Source: Dendronalium phyllosphericum CENA369
GTDB taxonomy: Bacteria > Cyanobacteriota > Cyanobacteriia > Cyanobacteriales > Nostocaceae
Direction: 5' to 3'
DNA: 52,534 nucleotides
Assembly: GCF_016056275.1 (NCBI RefSeq)
Contig: NZ_JAECZA010000021.1
Coordinates: forward strand, 1-52,534
The notes under the pieces are model-generated. The model was not told where the DNA came from. It did not search any database and saw nothing but the letters and a program-made list of their open reading frames with translations. Shown in pieces: positions 15,423 through 25,099 of this stretch (position 1 is the first letter of the stretch; each line of letters opens with the position of its first letter). The translations under genes were made by a program, and so were the position numbers.

Positions 15423-17888
15423 TTACCTTGATTGTTTTTTCTTTAGTTGGTCTGACTGATCTTGATTTTCTCCTCCTGAGCCGTTGCCTTTCTGATCTTG
15501 ATTGTTTCCTCCACCGCTGGCTGACTGTCCAAAGTTACTTTCATCAAACCACTCTGCCTTCAGCAATGACCACCAAGCAGCTGTAAGTCCGGCTAAAACA
15601 TAGTCATAGGGAAGCCATCCATAACCGTTTTCTCCCCATTCAGATCCCCAAGAGTTTCTAACTAAGAACGCACCTTTTGAGTAGTGCTGGCGATCCGCAC
15701 ATCGGATAAATTTGTAATCATCATACCCAACTACAACAGCAGTGTGTCCACCAACGACTTTATCTTTGTTAGGATCGGGATATGGAATATAACCTTTTTT
15801 AACATTAGTCTCTTCGTATACAGAACTATAAAGCGTTAATCCAAAAATACAAGGAAAACCCGCAGCTAAAACGGCCTTAACCTGAAACAAAAGGCTCTCT
15901 GTAGTAATGCCAGCATAATCTAAAAGAAAGTATTTGAGTGTTTTGTAATTTTGTGCATAAGCATAGCAATAAGGAGGTGGTTCTTCGTTGACATTATCTT
16001 CGTCATACGGCCAAGATTCTTCCGGAGGAACACCAAATAAAGCTAGTGCTTTCATCGTTTCTCGTATAGATACTCCAACATCCCCTTGAACATTCATTTT
16101 GTTGCGTGCGGTCTGATAAAGAAATAGAGGAGAAGCATCTGTTGTTTTACCAAAATTTCTATTTTCAAAATACTCTAACAGTGCGATCGCAGCAAAAGCA
16201 GTACAAGAATTCAGCGAACCTTGATCTCTCACAGGAGAACACCAAAAGCTCAAATCAATTACACCTGGGAGAAGAAAAAATAGCTTTTTATTTGGTTGAT
16301 TTGGTTGCTTTGATATTGTTAATTCATTGATATAGTTATTAGTAACTATAGGAATGTGTAAATCTAAAGTTGGAAATAATCCTGCTTTTTTCTGTTCATT
16401 ATTGTTTGATGAATTACGATAATTAAATAATAATTCAATTTCAAAAACTTCTTGTTTATCAAAAATATTGCTTTTAACTTCTTTATTTTCAGCAACTGCT
16501 TGTGCAATCTCAGTCTCTGCATTTGAAATATACTTTTCAAAACGATTGAGGTATTTTTTTAGCAAAAAATACACTAATATATGATTTTTATCTTTTTGTT
16601 TTTCTGATTCAATAGAATAAATTTCTTGTTTAATAAGAGATAAAACTTGAAGAATGGCATCTCTTACTAATTCTGTTTCTGAATATTCTGGTTCAATATT
16701 TCGATTATTAGAAAAATCATCCTGATTAGCAACTTTTTCAAATTCTTCAAAGCCGTGTTCGATAATTTCTTTCCAAGTCTTATTTCTCCATTTTGCCAAA
16801 GGATAAAGTATTCGAGTTACAACTGAAAATATTGGATCGATTACATATGAATTTATTAAGATTGCTATAATATTATTGTTTGAAATACAAAAGCTACTAT
16901 CTTTTTCATTTACACTATCTAAAATTCTTAGGAGATTATTTTCTATAGTACTAATATCTTCATAGTTATCTGTCAAATCAAGTATTTTTTGAAATAAAGT
17001 TTCTTCAACCTCTATTTTTTTGAGAAAACTATATTCAAAAATTTTTTCTAAAACAATTCTGGTCGGAAAATTCTTCTTGTCTGAGAATTCTTTTGATATT
17101 TGTTCACGTGACTTCAAAATCAAAACATTTACGAGTTTCTCAAATTCTTTGCTTGGTATTAAAGAGTTAACAGAAAAAAATTTTATTTTAGATAAAGCTC
17201 TTGGACGTATTGAATTTTGTTTTGGCTCTATATAATATTTAAGTTTTTCCAATGTATCAGGCTGAGAGAAATATTCATTAAAAGTGGTATAAGTTTCAAG
17301 TCCCACTATCCCATCGTCCATAATACAGGAACGACGCTGGAAATCTTTTACAAGTGATTGAGTTTTTAGATCGTACTTTTCTTGTCCCATCCAATTCATC
17401 CACTCTACTACGTTGTCTGTAACGCTAAAATCTTCAAAACTACTATTTTCACCTTGAATATATCCTCCTATTAATAAAATACCTAGGTACTTCCTGAGTT
17501 CTAATATTTGTTTTGAAAGGATACTTTCATATTTAATATAATTAAATATTTCTTTATTATTTGTATCTTTATCTTCGGTAATTTCTCGCAGAAACTTATG
17601 AACTCTAACTTTTGCAAATAGAACATTACCAAATATATTATTTTTAATTTTATCTATTCTATTTTGCTTGCAATTATCATGTTTAACTAAATCTGAAACA
17701 ATATTAATTAATTCTTCTATAGCTGTGTCAAAATTACCAGTTCTTTCTTCTCTTTTAAATCTAAGTTTACTCTTAATTGCATCCTGGTTATCTAGATTAT
17801 AATCGCGTAGGTCTGGATAGTCCGGTATCCAACCTAGTCCTTTTTTGCGAGCGTTATTACTTTGTTGATTTCTATCTTTACTTTCCAT
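15423..17888 (-). CDS. papain-like (C1) cysteine peptidase with peptidoglycan-binding-like N-terminal part
   Basis: The 821-residue protein starts with GLGWIPDYPDLRDY, a motif I associate with bacterial C1 peptidases. A segment near 175-205 (LVKDFQRRSCIMDDGIVG) resembles a peptidoglycan-binding domain. A long AT-rich, Lys/Glu/Asn-rich helical linker (about 240-520) follows, then the peptidase. Q556 and C562 are in DQGSLNSCTAFAA, H715 in GGHTAVVVGYDD and N745 in VRNSWGSEWG, a full papain triad. The tail is Gly/Asn/Gln-rich and ends in lysines. No signal peptide is visible, so it may act in the cytoplasm. It lies 70 bases downstream of the AAA/WD40 gene on the same strand and is probably co-transcribed with it. 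Confidence 0.85.
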   Translation of the reverse strand: MESKDRNQQSNNARKKGLGWIPDYPDLRDYNLDNQDAIKSKLRFKREERTGNFDTAIEELINIVSDLVKHDNCKQNRIDKIKNNIFGNVLFAKVRVHKFLREITEDKDTNNKEIFNYIKYESILSKQILELRKYLGILLIGGYIQGENSSFEDFSVTDNVVEWMNWMGQEKYDLKTQSLVKDFQRRSCIMDDGIVGLETYTTFNEYFSQPDTLEKLKYYIEPKQNSIRPRALSKIKFFSVNSLIPSKEFEKLVNVLILKSREQISKEFSDKKNFPTRIVLEKIFEYSFLKKIEVEETLFQKILDLTDNYEDISTIENNLLRILDSVNEKDSSFCISNNNIIAILINSYVIDPIFSVVTRILYPLAKWRNKTWKEIIEHGFEEFEKVANQDDFSNNRNIEPEYSETELVRDAILQVLSLIKQEIYSIESEKQKDKNHILVYFLLKKYLNRFEKYISNAETEIAQAVAENKEVKSNIFDKQEVFEIELLFNYRNSSNNNEQKKAGLFPTLDLHIPIVTNNYINELTISKQPNQPNKKLFFLLPGVIDLSFWCSPVRDQGSLNSCTAFAAIALLEYFENRNFGKTTDASPLFLYQTARNKMNVQGDVGVSIRETMKALALFGVPPEESWPYDEDNVNEEPPPYCYAYAQNYKTLKYFLLDYAGITTESLLFQVKAVLAAGFPCIFGLTLYSSVYEETNVKKGYIPYPDPNKDKVVGGHTAVVVGYDDYKFIRCADRQHYSKGAFLVRNSWGSEWGENGYGWLPYDYVLAGLTAAWWSLLKAEWFDESNFGQSASGGGNNQDQKGNGSGGENQDQSDQLKKKQSR

Positions 17889-17958
17889 AATTTAAACCTC
17901 AGATTTTTACTTATCAAATTGACCAAAAAATAGATTAGAGTAGTACTTATTTTGGGAG

Positions 17959-20900
17959 CTAATCACAAATATCATGAGGACTATTCTGATTATTCTTTAA
18001 ATAATCACTTAACCAATTGCATCCTCGCTCTATAAATTTATCCATATTTAAGTTATCTACATTCCATAACAGCAGTGTCTTGTCTGCACTAACAGTAGCC
18101 AGCATTGTACTATCAGGGCTAAATTTGACTGAATTAACTACATCTTGATGTCCTGTAAAAGTAGTAATCAATACACCTTTATAATTCCATATTTTTACTG
18201 TACCATCATCACTAGCAGTAGCAATCATTCGACCATTAGGACTAAAATCCAAACCCCAAATTCCAGCAACATGACCTTTCAAAGTATTTAACAGAACACC
18301 ATTCAGATTCCACAATTTCACAGTGTTATCTTCACTAGCAGTAGCAATAACTTGACTATCTGGACTGAAACGAATGTTATAAACTGGTGCATTATCAGCT
18401 TTCCAGCTATGCAAAGAAGTACCATTACTGTTCCAAAGTTGTATTGTTCCATCCTGACTAGCAGAGGCAATTTTCTTACCATCAGCACTAAAGATGACAC
18501 TATAAATTCGTGTAGAACCTGTCTGTAGATTCTTTAGGAATTTGCCGTCTTGAGTCCAAAGTTTTACAGTTCCGTCAGAACTAGCAGAGCCTATTATTTT
18601 GCTATCCGGACTGAAACTGACATTATTAACAGCATCACTATGCTTTATTAGTGGAGGTTTGAGTTCTTGTCCTTGTAAGTTCCAGCGCCTAACAGTTTTG
18701 TCATTACTGCCAGTTGCAATTATGCTGCTATCTGGGCTGAAGCTGACACTATAAACATTGCCAGAGTGGCCTTTGAGCGTTTTGAGTTCTTGACCCTGTA
18801 AGTTCCACAGTTTTACTGTTGTGTCACCACTAGCAGTTGCAATTACATTACCTTTAGGGCTGATATCAACACTGTGAATTGGTTCGCTGTGTCCAGGGAC
18901 AGTAATTAGCCAGTCATTTATTCGCCAAAGTTTTACTGTTTTGTCATTACTAGCAGATGCCAGAATATTTCCTTGAGAGTTGAAACTCACACTATTTACT
19001 GGCCCTTTATGTCCTGCTAGGGTTGCTAATAATAAATGTTTTTGGCTACTCCAAAGTTTTACTGTCCCATCACGACTAGCAGTAGCAATAGTTTGATCCT
19101 CAGGGCTGAAAATAACATTGGTGACTGGGGCTGTATGTCCGATAAGCTGGTATTGCTTATTTCTCTTGTTCACATCCCAAAGTATAACTGTATTATCGTT
19201 ACTAGCAGAGGCGAGAGTTTGACCGTTAGGGCTAAAACTCACACTCAAAACTACCTTTTGATGTCCTTTGAAAGTGGCAATCAAATTACCTTGAAGATTC
19301 CAGATTTTTACTGTTTTGTCTTGACTAGCCGTCGCAATTGTCTGGCCATCGGGACTAAAACTGACGCTATAGATTTGTCCAATATGATCTTTTAAGGTTG
19401 TCAATAGACGACCATTTAGTGTCCAAAGCTTGGCTGTCTTGTCTGCCCCAGCAGTTGCAATAATCTGCCCGTTGGGGCTAAAACTTACACTCCAAATACC
19501 ACCTTTATGACTGAAAGTTAAAAGAAGTTTACCTTGTCGATTCCAAAGTTTTACAGTCCCGTCTCGGCTAGCTGTGGCAATTGTTTTACCGTTGGAACTG
19601 AAACTCACATCTACAACTGGCTTGGTGAATCCTTGTAAATTGAAGAGTTTCTTTCCATCTACACTCCAGAGTTGGACGGTTCGATCGTAGCTAGCAGTGG
19701 CAATTTTTTTACCATCAGGACTAAAACTAACTTGTGAAACAAGGTCTTGATGTCCTTCTAAGCGATCGCTCTCTCTAACGCTGTAAACTGCATTGCTAAG
19801 TACTTCCATTACTTGAGTTTGCAGTTCGCGGTTGTTACTAAACCAAAAAGAGTTTTTTAGCTGCTTTGCTGCTTTTAGGGCATCAATTAAGGCATCAAAA
19901 GTATTTCGATTGCTGATGTATCTTGCGTTTGAAGATGTTGTTAGTGCCTGGATTTGATTCCAGTCTGCTTCTCTCCACTTACCAGCTGCAAAGATGGCAA
20001 TTCCTGTGATGCAAACTAAAGATGCGATCGCAATTCTAGTTATTTGCTTTTGTGTTTTTAACTCCAATCGTTTCTGAATCTCGCGCTGTTCTAATTCTTG
20101 ACTGGCAGCTAAAAACTGATAATCTATATCGCTTAAACTTTTACCTACTGACCAAGTTTGAGCATCTTGTAATGCTTGTCCTCGCAATAAGCGCGATTCA
20201 TCCTGACACTTAGAACGAACCCATATATTCAGTGCTTGGGCATAAGGGCGTAATTTCGTTAGTTGTTTGTCACACCATTGCTGGTTAAATACCTCTGCGT
20301 AAAGGCGATTATAAATTCGCAGCTTCCCATCGCGCTTTACTACCAATCCTGTCAGCCGCAGTTCAGCTTGTTCGGGACTATCATCGGCTACTACTTCTTT
20401 TTGTTGCAAAATTTGCTGACACAAACCTAACAATCTGCCGCTACGCTGTTCGCCGCTATGTAAAATGCGATCGCGGATTGTTTTTAAATGTTCTGGTTCG
20501 TCGTGGACTTCCCAATTTTCGATAATATGCGATCGCACCAGACGCTCTATCGACTGTACAATGGATCCTTCTTTCTTTATATCTTTGCTATATTGCAACA
20601 GCAATTTACAAACCTTCTGCGTTAAAAAAGGTTGTCCCCCTGTCCAGTCCAATACAACCTCAATTAATTCTTCACAATCGCCAATAGCTGCTAGTCCTTG
20701 TGCCAAAGGTTTTGCCTCTGACAGTTGAAATCCTGTCAAGTCAATTGCAGAACCAATATTAAAGGGCGTTCGCCGTTTATCAACAATCAAGTCTGAAGGT
20801 GTAGACACCCCTATCAAAGCAAAGACAAGTCGGGCGTAGTCGCTTTGAGTTGCCCGACGGTTATAACAGTCCCGAATCACTGCAAAAAAGTCATCCAAGT

Positions 20901-21369
20901 TAAATTGGAGACTCAGAATACTATCAATTTCATCAATAAAAATAACAATTTTGTCAGTAACTTCTACTAAAAGTACAGTTTCAATAAATTTGCTCAACCT
21001 TTGCACAGAAGATAGTAAACCGTTTTCCTCCCACCAAGTATTCAAGTCAAAGGTGGTGTAAAGGTTAAGACTGCCCACTAAAGTATCAATTACTCCGGCA
21101 TACCATTGTTCTGATGTAATGTCTGCTGTTCCAATAGCAGTAATATCGATCGCAGCACAAGCAACTCCTTCTGAGAGCAACTGCTGCATCACCTGTACTC
21201 GCAAGCTAGATTTCCCCATTTGTCGGGAGTTGAGTACATAACAGAACTCTCCTTTTTTTAAATTCTCGTAGAGGTCAGAGTCAGCCTGCCTTCTGACATA
21301 GGTTGGTGCATTAATAGGTAAACTGCCTCCAAGCTGATATTCATAGGCTGGTTGAGGAGATGCGTTCAT
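17959..21369 (-). CDS. AAA-like NTPase with one membrane segment and fourteen WD40 repeats
   Basis: The 1136-residue protein has an N-terminal AAA-like ATPase (AAA_35 type): Walker [10 protein letters not shown] at 47-55 and Walker [10 protein letters not shown] at 141-149. A winged-helix-like region follows, with [19 protein letters not shown] at about 330-350, then one hydrophobic helix near 440-470 ([18 protein letters not shown]). Residues from about 536 on form fourteen WD40 repeats by my count, each of about 41 residues ending in KLW-type motifs; this makes two seven-bladed propellers. The C terminus has the GCNWLSDYL motif often seen at the end of cyanobacterial WD40 proteins. These are STAND-like sensor or scaffold NTPases of unknown stimulus. 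The papain-like gene directly downstream suggests a linked protease output, an inference. Confidence 0.88.
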   Translation of the reverse strand: MNASPQPAYEYQLGGSLPINAPTYVRRQADSDLYENLKKGEFCYVLNSRQMGKSSLRVQVMQQLLSEGVACAAIDITAIGTADITSEQWYAGVIDTLVGSLNLYTTFDLNTWWEENGLLSSVQRLSKFIETVLLVEVTDKIVIFIDEIDSILSLQFNLDDFFAVIRDCYNRRATQSDYARLVFALIGVSTPSDLIVDKRRTPFNIGSAIDLTGFQLSEAKPLAQGLAAIGDCEELIEVVLDWTGGQPFLTQKVCKLLLQYSKDIKKEGSIVQSIERLVRSHIIENWEVHDEPEHLKTIRDRILHSGEQRSGRLLGLCQQILQQKEVVADDSPEQAELRLTGLVVKRDGKLRIYNRLYAEVFNQQWCDKQLTKLRPYAQALNIWVRSKCQDESRLLRGQALQDAQTWSVGKSLSDIDYQFLAASQELEQREIQKRLELKTQKQITRIAIASLVCITGIAIFAAGKWREADWNQIQALTTSSNARYISNRNTFDALIDALKAAKQLKNSFWFSNNRELQTQVMEVLSNAVYSVRESDRLEGHQDLVSQVSFSPDGKKIATASYDRTVQLWSVDGKKLFNLQGFTKPVVDVSFSSNGKTIATASRDGTVKLWNRQGKLLLTFSHKGGIWSVSFSPNGQIIATAGADKTAKLWTLNGRLLTTLKDHIGQIYSVSFSPDGQTIATASQDKTVKIWNLQGNLIATFKGHQKVVLSVSFSPNGQTLASASNDNTVILWDVNKRNKQYQLIGHTAPVTNVIFSPEDQTIATASRDGTVKLWSSQKHLLLATLAGHKGPVNSVSFNSQGNILASASNDKTVKLWRINDWLITVPGHSEPIHSVDISPKGNVIATASGDTTVKLWNLQGQELKTLKGHSGNVYSVSFSPDSSIIATGSNDKTVRRWNLQGQELKPPLIKHSDAVNNVSFSPDSKIIGSASSDGTVKLWTQDGKFLKNLQTGSTRIYSVIFSADGKKIASASQDGTIQLWNSNGTSLHSWKADNAPVYNIRFSPDSQVIATASEDNTVKLWNLNGVLLNTLKGHVAGIWGLDFSPNGRMIATASDDGTVKIWNYKGVLITTFTGHQDVVNSVKFSPDSTMLATVSADKTLLLWNVDNLNMDKFIERGCNWLSDYLKNNQNSPHDICD

Positions 21370-21484
21370 TGTTCGCTAGACTTCTTGCAAAAGTCAGTTT
21401 ACATATCACTGACTATTTATCACACTTTTGTTTACCATTTATGCAATAAGTCTGATATTCGCTGATTTAATTCATATTTCTAAT

Positions 21485-21724
21485 TTATTTGAGTTCTTCT
21501 AGCACAAAAAGTCCTTCTGAGTGCAGTATACGTTGCTGCTCATTGGTTAGGTGGTTGAATAACCCAGTTTTTTGAAAGAGTGAAAGGATTTCTTCTTTTG
21601 TGATATTCAAAGCGTTTTTTAGATTGAGATTGTTAGGTTGAGCAACGACGGTAGCCGAAGGAATTAAAGACACAAAAAGTATCAGCAAAACACGTATCAA
21701 ATGCTTCGCAAGTAAAAATAACAA
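21485..21724 (-). CDS. small secreted hypothetical protein
   Basis: The 79-codon frame begins with TTG at 21724 and encodes a hydrophobic N terminus (about 9-27, HLIRVLLILFVSLIPSATVV) with a probable signal-peptidase site at VVA-QP. A 50-residue mature part follows, rich in Leu, Asn and Glu (NITKEEILSLFQKTGLFNHL). No family is recognised. No strong ribosome-binding site is seen, so a start at a later TTG is possible. It stands alone between the AAA/WD40 gene and ftsH on the same strand. The signal peptide is the main reason to treat it as a gene. Confidence 0.45.
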   Translation of the reverse strand: MLFLLAKHLIRVLLILFVSLIPSATVVAQPNNLNLKNALNITKEEILSLFQKTGLFNHLTNEQQRILHSEGLFVLEELK

Positions 21725-21854
21725 AGTTAATTATTTTTAGAATAAATAGTTACGTATCTACAATGCTTAAAATTCAAGTGTTAAAACCAGTGAACAATTA
21801 CTGAAATTACTGCACGTAAGTTGAAAATATAGTAAATATTTAAAAACTTTAAGA

Positions 21855-21885
21855 GTCAATAGTCTATCAAGTTTAGACTATTGAC
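21855..21885 (-). terminator. rho-independent-type terminator of ftsH
   Basis: GTCAATAGTCTA (21855-21866) is a perfect inverted match of TAGACTATTGAC (21874-21885) around a seven-base loop. On the minus strand it starts about 14 bases past the ftsH stop and is followed by TCTTAAAGTTTTTA. Confidence 0.65.
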
Positions 21886-21898
21886 TAATGATTACCCT

Positions 21899-23833
21899 TT
21901 AATGAGATACAGGCAATATTTCATCAGCTACCTGCGTATCTTTTAGTTGAGTATGTTCGGCGACAATTTTACGGAATACTTCACCATCAATTGTCTCTTG
22001 GTCTGTTAACATATCCACCAAACGCTCAAATACTGTACGGTTTTCTTGTAACAGTTCTTTTGCCTTGATGTAGCAATTGTTAACAATTTCGCGCACTTGT
22101 GCATCAATTTTGGCGGCGATTTCTTCAGAGTATTCTGATTTACTCATCCAGTCGCGTCCCAAAAATACTTCTCCACCCTGATTTTCTAGAGACAGTGGCC
22201 CTAATTCAGACATCCCGAACCGTGTCACCATTTGCCGTGCCATACTTGTTACTTGTTGCAAGTCGTTACCAGCACCTGTAGTCACTTCTGGCTTACCAAA
22301 AACAATTTCTTCAGCGGCGCGACCGCCCAAAGTCGCAGTAATTCTTGATTTCATTTGGGAACGAGAAATTAATCCTTGTTCTTCGTTGGGAGTAAACCAA
22401 GTTAATCCTAGTGCTTGTCCGCGTGGAATGAGGGTAACTTTTTGCACTGGGTCGTGGTCTTTAAGAAAAGTACCAACTAAGGCGTGTCCGACTTCGTGGT
22501 AAGCAATCAAGCGCTTGCTCTTGCTGTCAACCAAAGCTGTACCTTCCATCCCGGCTACGACTCGATCTACAGCATCATCAATTTCTAAGATGGTGACAGC
22601 ATCTTTGCGTCTTCTAGCAGTGAGAATGGCAGCTTCGTTGAGTAAGTTGGCTAAATCAGCACCAGTAAATCCAGGCGTGCGGCGAGCGATCGCATCTAAT
22701 GATACGCTGGAATCTATCTTTTTATTCCGGGCGTGAACTTTCAAAATTTCCAATCGCCCTTTCAAATCCGGTGCATCCACAATCACTTGTCTGTCAAAGC
22801 GCCCCGGACGCAACAAGGCTGCATCTAGTACGTCTGGGCGGTTGGTGGCAGCAATAATAATAATGCCTGTATTACCCTCAAAACCGTCCATTTCTGTAAG
22901 CAACTGGTTCAGGGTTTGCTCCCTTTCATCGTTTCCTCCACCGATACCAGCACCCCGTTGCCGTCCTACCGCGTCAATTTCATCGATAAATATTAGACAA
23001 GGAGCATTGTCTTTAGCTTTCTTAAACAAATCGCGGACGCGGGATGCACCTACACCAACGAACATTTCCACAAATTCGGAGCCGGAAATGCTAAAAAATG
23101 GTACGGCTGCTTCCCCAGCGATCGCTTTTGCTAATAAAGTTTTACCAGTTCCCGGAGGCCCGATTAACAATACTCCTTTGGGAATGCGTGCGCCTACAGC
23201 AGTGAATCTTTCTGGCTGTTTCAAAAACGTGACGACTTCTTGCAGTTCTTCTTTCGCTTCTTCGATACCTGCTACGTCATCAAATTTCACCCCTGTTTTT
23301 GCCTCCATTTGGAAACGCGCTCTGGATTTGCCAAAATTCATCGCTTGGCTAGAAGCGTTAGTAGAGCGACGGAGGAACAATAACATTAAAGCCACTAGAG
23401 GCAAAATCCACATCAGATTGATTAATAATCCTACAGCCGCTCTGCTGTTGGCTGAGGAAATCTCCCCAAATTCAACGTTTTTTGCTTTTAGTTTGTTAAT
23501 TAACTCTGTGTTTTGATTTAAAAGTCTTACCTGTATCGGTGGAGTATCTGACTTTTGCCCCTTAAGATACACCTTTGCTACCTGTTCGGTTTCGTCTAAC
23601 TCTACTTTTCTGACTTCCCCTTTTTCAGTTTTCTGGATCAGCTCGCCATAAGTTAGGGAGTTGCGCTCTACTTTGCGATCCGAGCCGGAATCTGCTCCAC
23701 CAACTTGCGCTAAGGCGGGAGTTCCCCCAAAAATACTTGGCAACATAATCAAACTGGCTGCTATCGCACCAGTCCAAGCTATACGCTTTGGAGATTGCTG
23801 TTTTATCAATGCCTTTTTCCCGAAATTTTTCAT
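21899..23833 (-). CDS. ftsH: ATP-dependent zinc metalloprotease FtsH
   Basis: The 644-residue protein is a complete FtsH. It has two N-terminal hydrophobic segments (about 18-40 and 130-155) flanking a lumenal or periplasmic domain, an AAA module with Walker A GPPGTGKT (about 222-229) and [18 protein letters not shown] motifs ending in RPGRFDRQ, and the M41 peptidase HEVGH zinc site (about 447-451). Cyanobacteria carry several FtsH paralogues that degrade damaged membrane proteins such as photosystem II D1. I cannot tell from sequence alone which paralogue this is. The ATG at 23833 follows an AAAGGG site, and a hairpin terminator lies just past the stop, so it is monocistronic. Confidence 0.97.
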   Translation of the reverse strand: MKNFGKKALIKQQSPKRIAWTGAIAASLIMLPSIFGGTPALAQVGGADSGSDRKVERNSLTYGELIQKTEKGEVRKVELDETEQVAKVYLKGQKSDTPPIQVRLLNQNTELINKLKAKNVEFGEISSANSRAAVGLLINLMWILPLVALMLLFLRRSTNASSQAMNFGKSRARFQMEAKTGVKFDDVAGIEEAKEELQEVVTFLKQPERFTAVGARIPKGVLLIGPPGTGKTLLAKAIAGEAAVPFFSISGSEFVEMFVGVGASRVRDLFKKAKDNAPCLIFIDEIDAVGRQRGAGIGGGNDEREQTLNQLLTEMDGFEGNTGIIIIAATNRPDVLDAALLRPGRFDRQVIVDAPDLKGRLEILKVHARNKKIDSSVSLDAIARRTPGFTGADLANLLNEAAILTARRRKDAVTILEIDDAVDRVVAGMEGTALVDSKSKRLIAYHEVGHALVGTFLKDHDPVQKVTLIPRGQALGLTWFTPNEEQGLISRSQMKSRITATLGGRAAEEIVFGKPEVTTGAGNDLQQVTSMARQMVTRFGMSELGPLSLENQGGEVFLGRDWMSKSEYSEEIAAKIDAQVREIVNNCYIKAKELLQENRTVFERLVDMLTDQETIDGEVFRKIVAEHTQLKDTQVADEILPVSH

Positions 23834-24147
23834 AATAATTACCCTTTGTCTGCTGGCATAAGTTGAGCGCTACTTTTATGCCTATTCTTCTGGCAAAAAT
23901 CCCAATAACTGGACACGATCGTTTTCTTATCTAGTCTAGCTTCTACATAAAACCATTCCCCAGATTCTCTAAAGATGATGGAGCAGGGGAGAATGACTAA
24001 TGACTCGGTATAAGTAAAAAATTCTCACTGGCATTGTAGTTTGACTATAAGACAATAAATCGTTACAATAAGCATAGTCGTAATGAGTATGGATATTAAT
24101 AATTAATTCTGGTAATGAAAGCCAATTATCTAGTTAATGGGTGAATT
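23834..24147. other. divergent ftsH / FMN reductase intergenic region
   Basis: This 314-base region must hold both promoters. Short repeats of the AATGACTAATGACTC kind lie near 23993-24010. No further feature or gene was seen. Confidence 0.5.
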
Positions 24148-24693
24148 ATGGTGAGAATTGTTGGCATTGGTGGTAGTTTAAGAACTAATTCCTATACCCA
24201 GATTGCTTTGCAAGTAGCAGCGCAACGGGTAGAAGCCCTGGGTGCAGAAGTAGAAATTCTTGATTTGCGACAACTGCAACTACCGTTTTGCACTGGCGCA
24301 AAAGAGTATCCAGAGTATCCAGATGTTCGGCGATTGCAAGATACCGTCAGTCGTGCCGATGGATTAATTTTAGCGACACCTGAATATCATGGGAGCGTTA
24401 GTGGTGTCATCAAAAACGCCCTTGATTTGATGAGCTTTGATGAACTGTCTGATAAAGTGACAGGATTAATTAGCGTTTTAGGTGGTCAATCCAATAGTAA
24501 TGCGCTCAACGACCTACGGCTAATTATGCGGTGGGTACACGGTTGGGTAATTCCCGAACAAATTGCGATCGGGCAAGCTTGGAATGCTTTTAGTCCTGAA
24601 GGGAAGCTAAAGGATGAGAAACTTTCCCAAAGGTTCGATGAGTTTGCTCAAAGTTTAGTTGATAACACCCGCAAACTGCGAGAAGTGAATTAG
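24148..24693 (+). CDS. NAD(P)H-dependent FMN reductase
   Basis: The 181-residue protein has the flavodoxin-like fold of NADPH-dependent FMN reductases. The phosphate-binding GGSLRTNSYT lies near 8-17, and the family signature PEYHGSVSGVIKNALD (about 78-93) contacts the FMN ring. A VLGGQSNSNALNDLR segment (about 109-123) forms the later loop. The enzyme would reduce FMN, quinones or similar acceptors with NAD(P)H in the cytoplasm; the physiological acceptor is not clear. It starts with ATG at 24148 and has no co-directional neighbour within 400 bases downstream, so it is probably monocistronic. The nearest alternative, an azoreductase, belongs to the same superfamily. Confidence 0.88.
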   Translation: MVRIVGIGGSLRTNSYTQIALQVAAQRVEALGAEVEILDLRQLQLPFCTGAKEYPEYPDVRRLQDTVSRADGLILATPEYHGSVSGVIKNALDLMSFDELSDKVTGLISVLGGQSNSNALNDLRLIMRWVHGWVIPEQIAIGQAWNAFSPEGKLKDEKLSQRFDEFAQSLVDNTRKLREVN

Positions 24694-24777
24694 CAAAAGC
24701 AGATGTTAGGGGAGGACATTTCTGGAAAGGGTTTTATAGTTCAATACAGTTCAGTTAAGCCCCAAATCCTCATGTAG

Positions 24778-24797
24778 AGACGCGATTCATCGCGTCT
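24778..24797. repeat. AGACGCGA-TTCA-TCGCGTCT hairpin repeat
   Basis: This perfect 20-base palindrome has eight-base arms and a four-base loop, preceded by GTAG. The same core (AGACGCGATTAATTGCGTCT) occurs at 52464-52483 inside the priA frame, and a related one at 6961-6988. It is a dispersed small repeat. Confidence 0.75.
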
Positions 24798-24953
24798 GAA
24801 AGACCAATTTTCTACGCTGAACCGTATTATTTTATAGTTACATTGCAAGAAAAAAGAAAAGAAATGTTGTTAATTTTTTCAGAGGCATGGTGTAGATGAG
24901 AGAAAAAGGGAAAAAATCTCTTTTCCCTTTGCCCTTACGCTTTTACCATACTG

Positions 24954-25089
24954 AGTGCTGAGTGCTAAGGAGCCAGTGCGTTGCGGAGCCAGTTGCGTGG
25001 GCGGGTTTCCCGACTTGAGCAAACTGGCGTGAGGTTCCCTCCGTTGTAGCAACTGGCGTTGCTGAGTAGGAAAAAAAGTACTCAGCACT
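24954..25089. repeat. 136-bp MITE-like repeat with 10-bp terminal inverted repeats
   Basis: The ends AGTGCTGAGT (24954-24963) and ACTCAGCACT (25080-25089) are perfect inverted repeats. The interior is GC-richer than its flanks and has several copies of GCCAGT/AACTGGCG in opposite orientations, so much of it can fold. No transposase is present. The end motif is also the heptad unit (GAGTGCT) seen at 38125 and 52416. Confidence 0.6.
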
Positions 25090-25099
25090 TTCGCACTCT

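Larger units (their letters stand above)
24694..25099. other. intergenic region with two dispersed repeats
   Basis: This 406-base gap lies between the convergent FMN reductase and RND adaptor genes. It holds the AGACGCGA hairpin at 24778-24797 and the MITE-like repeat at 24954-25089, both listed separately. Reading frames across the second repeat look spurious. Confidence 0.6.
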
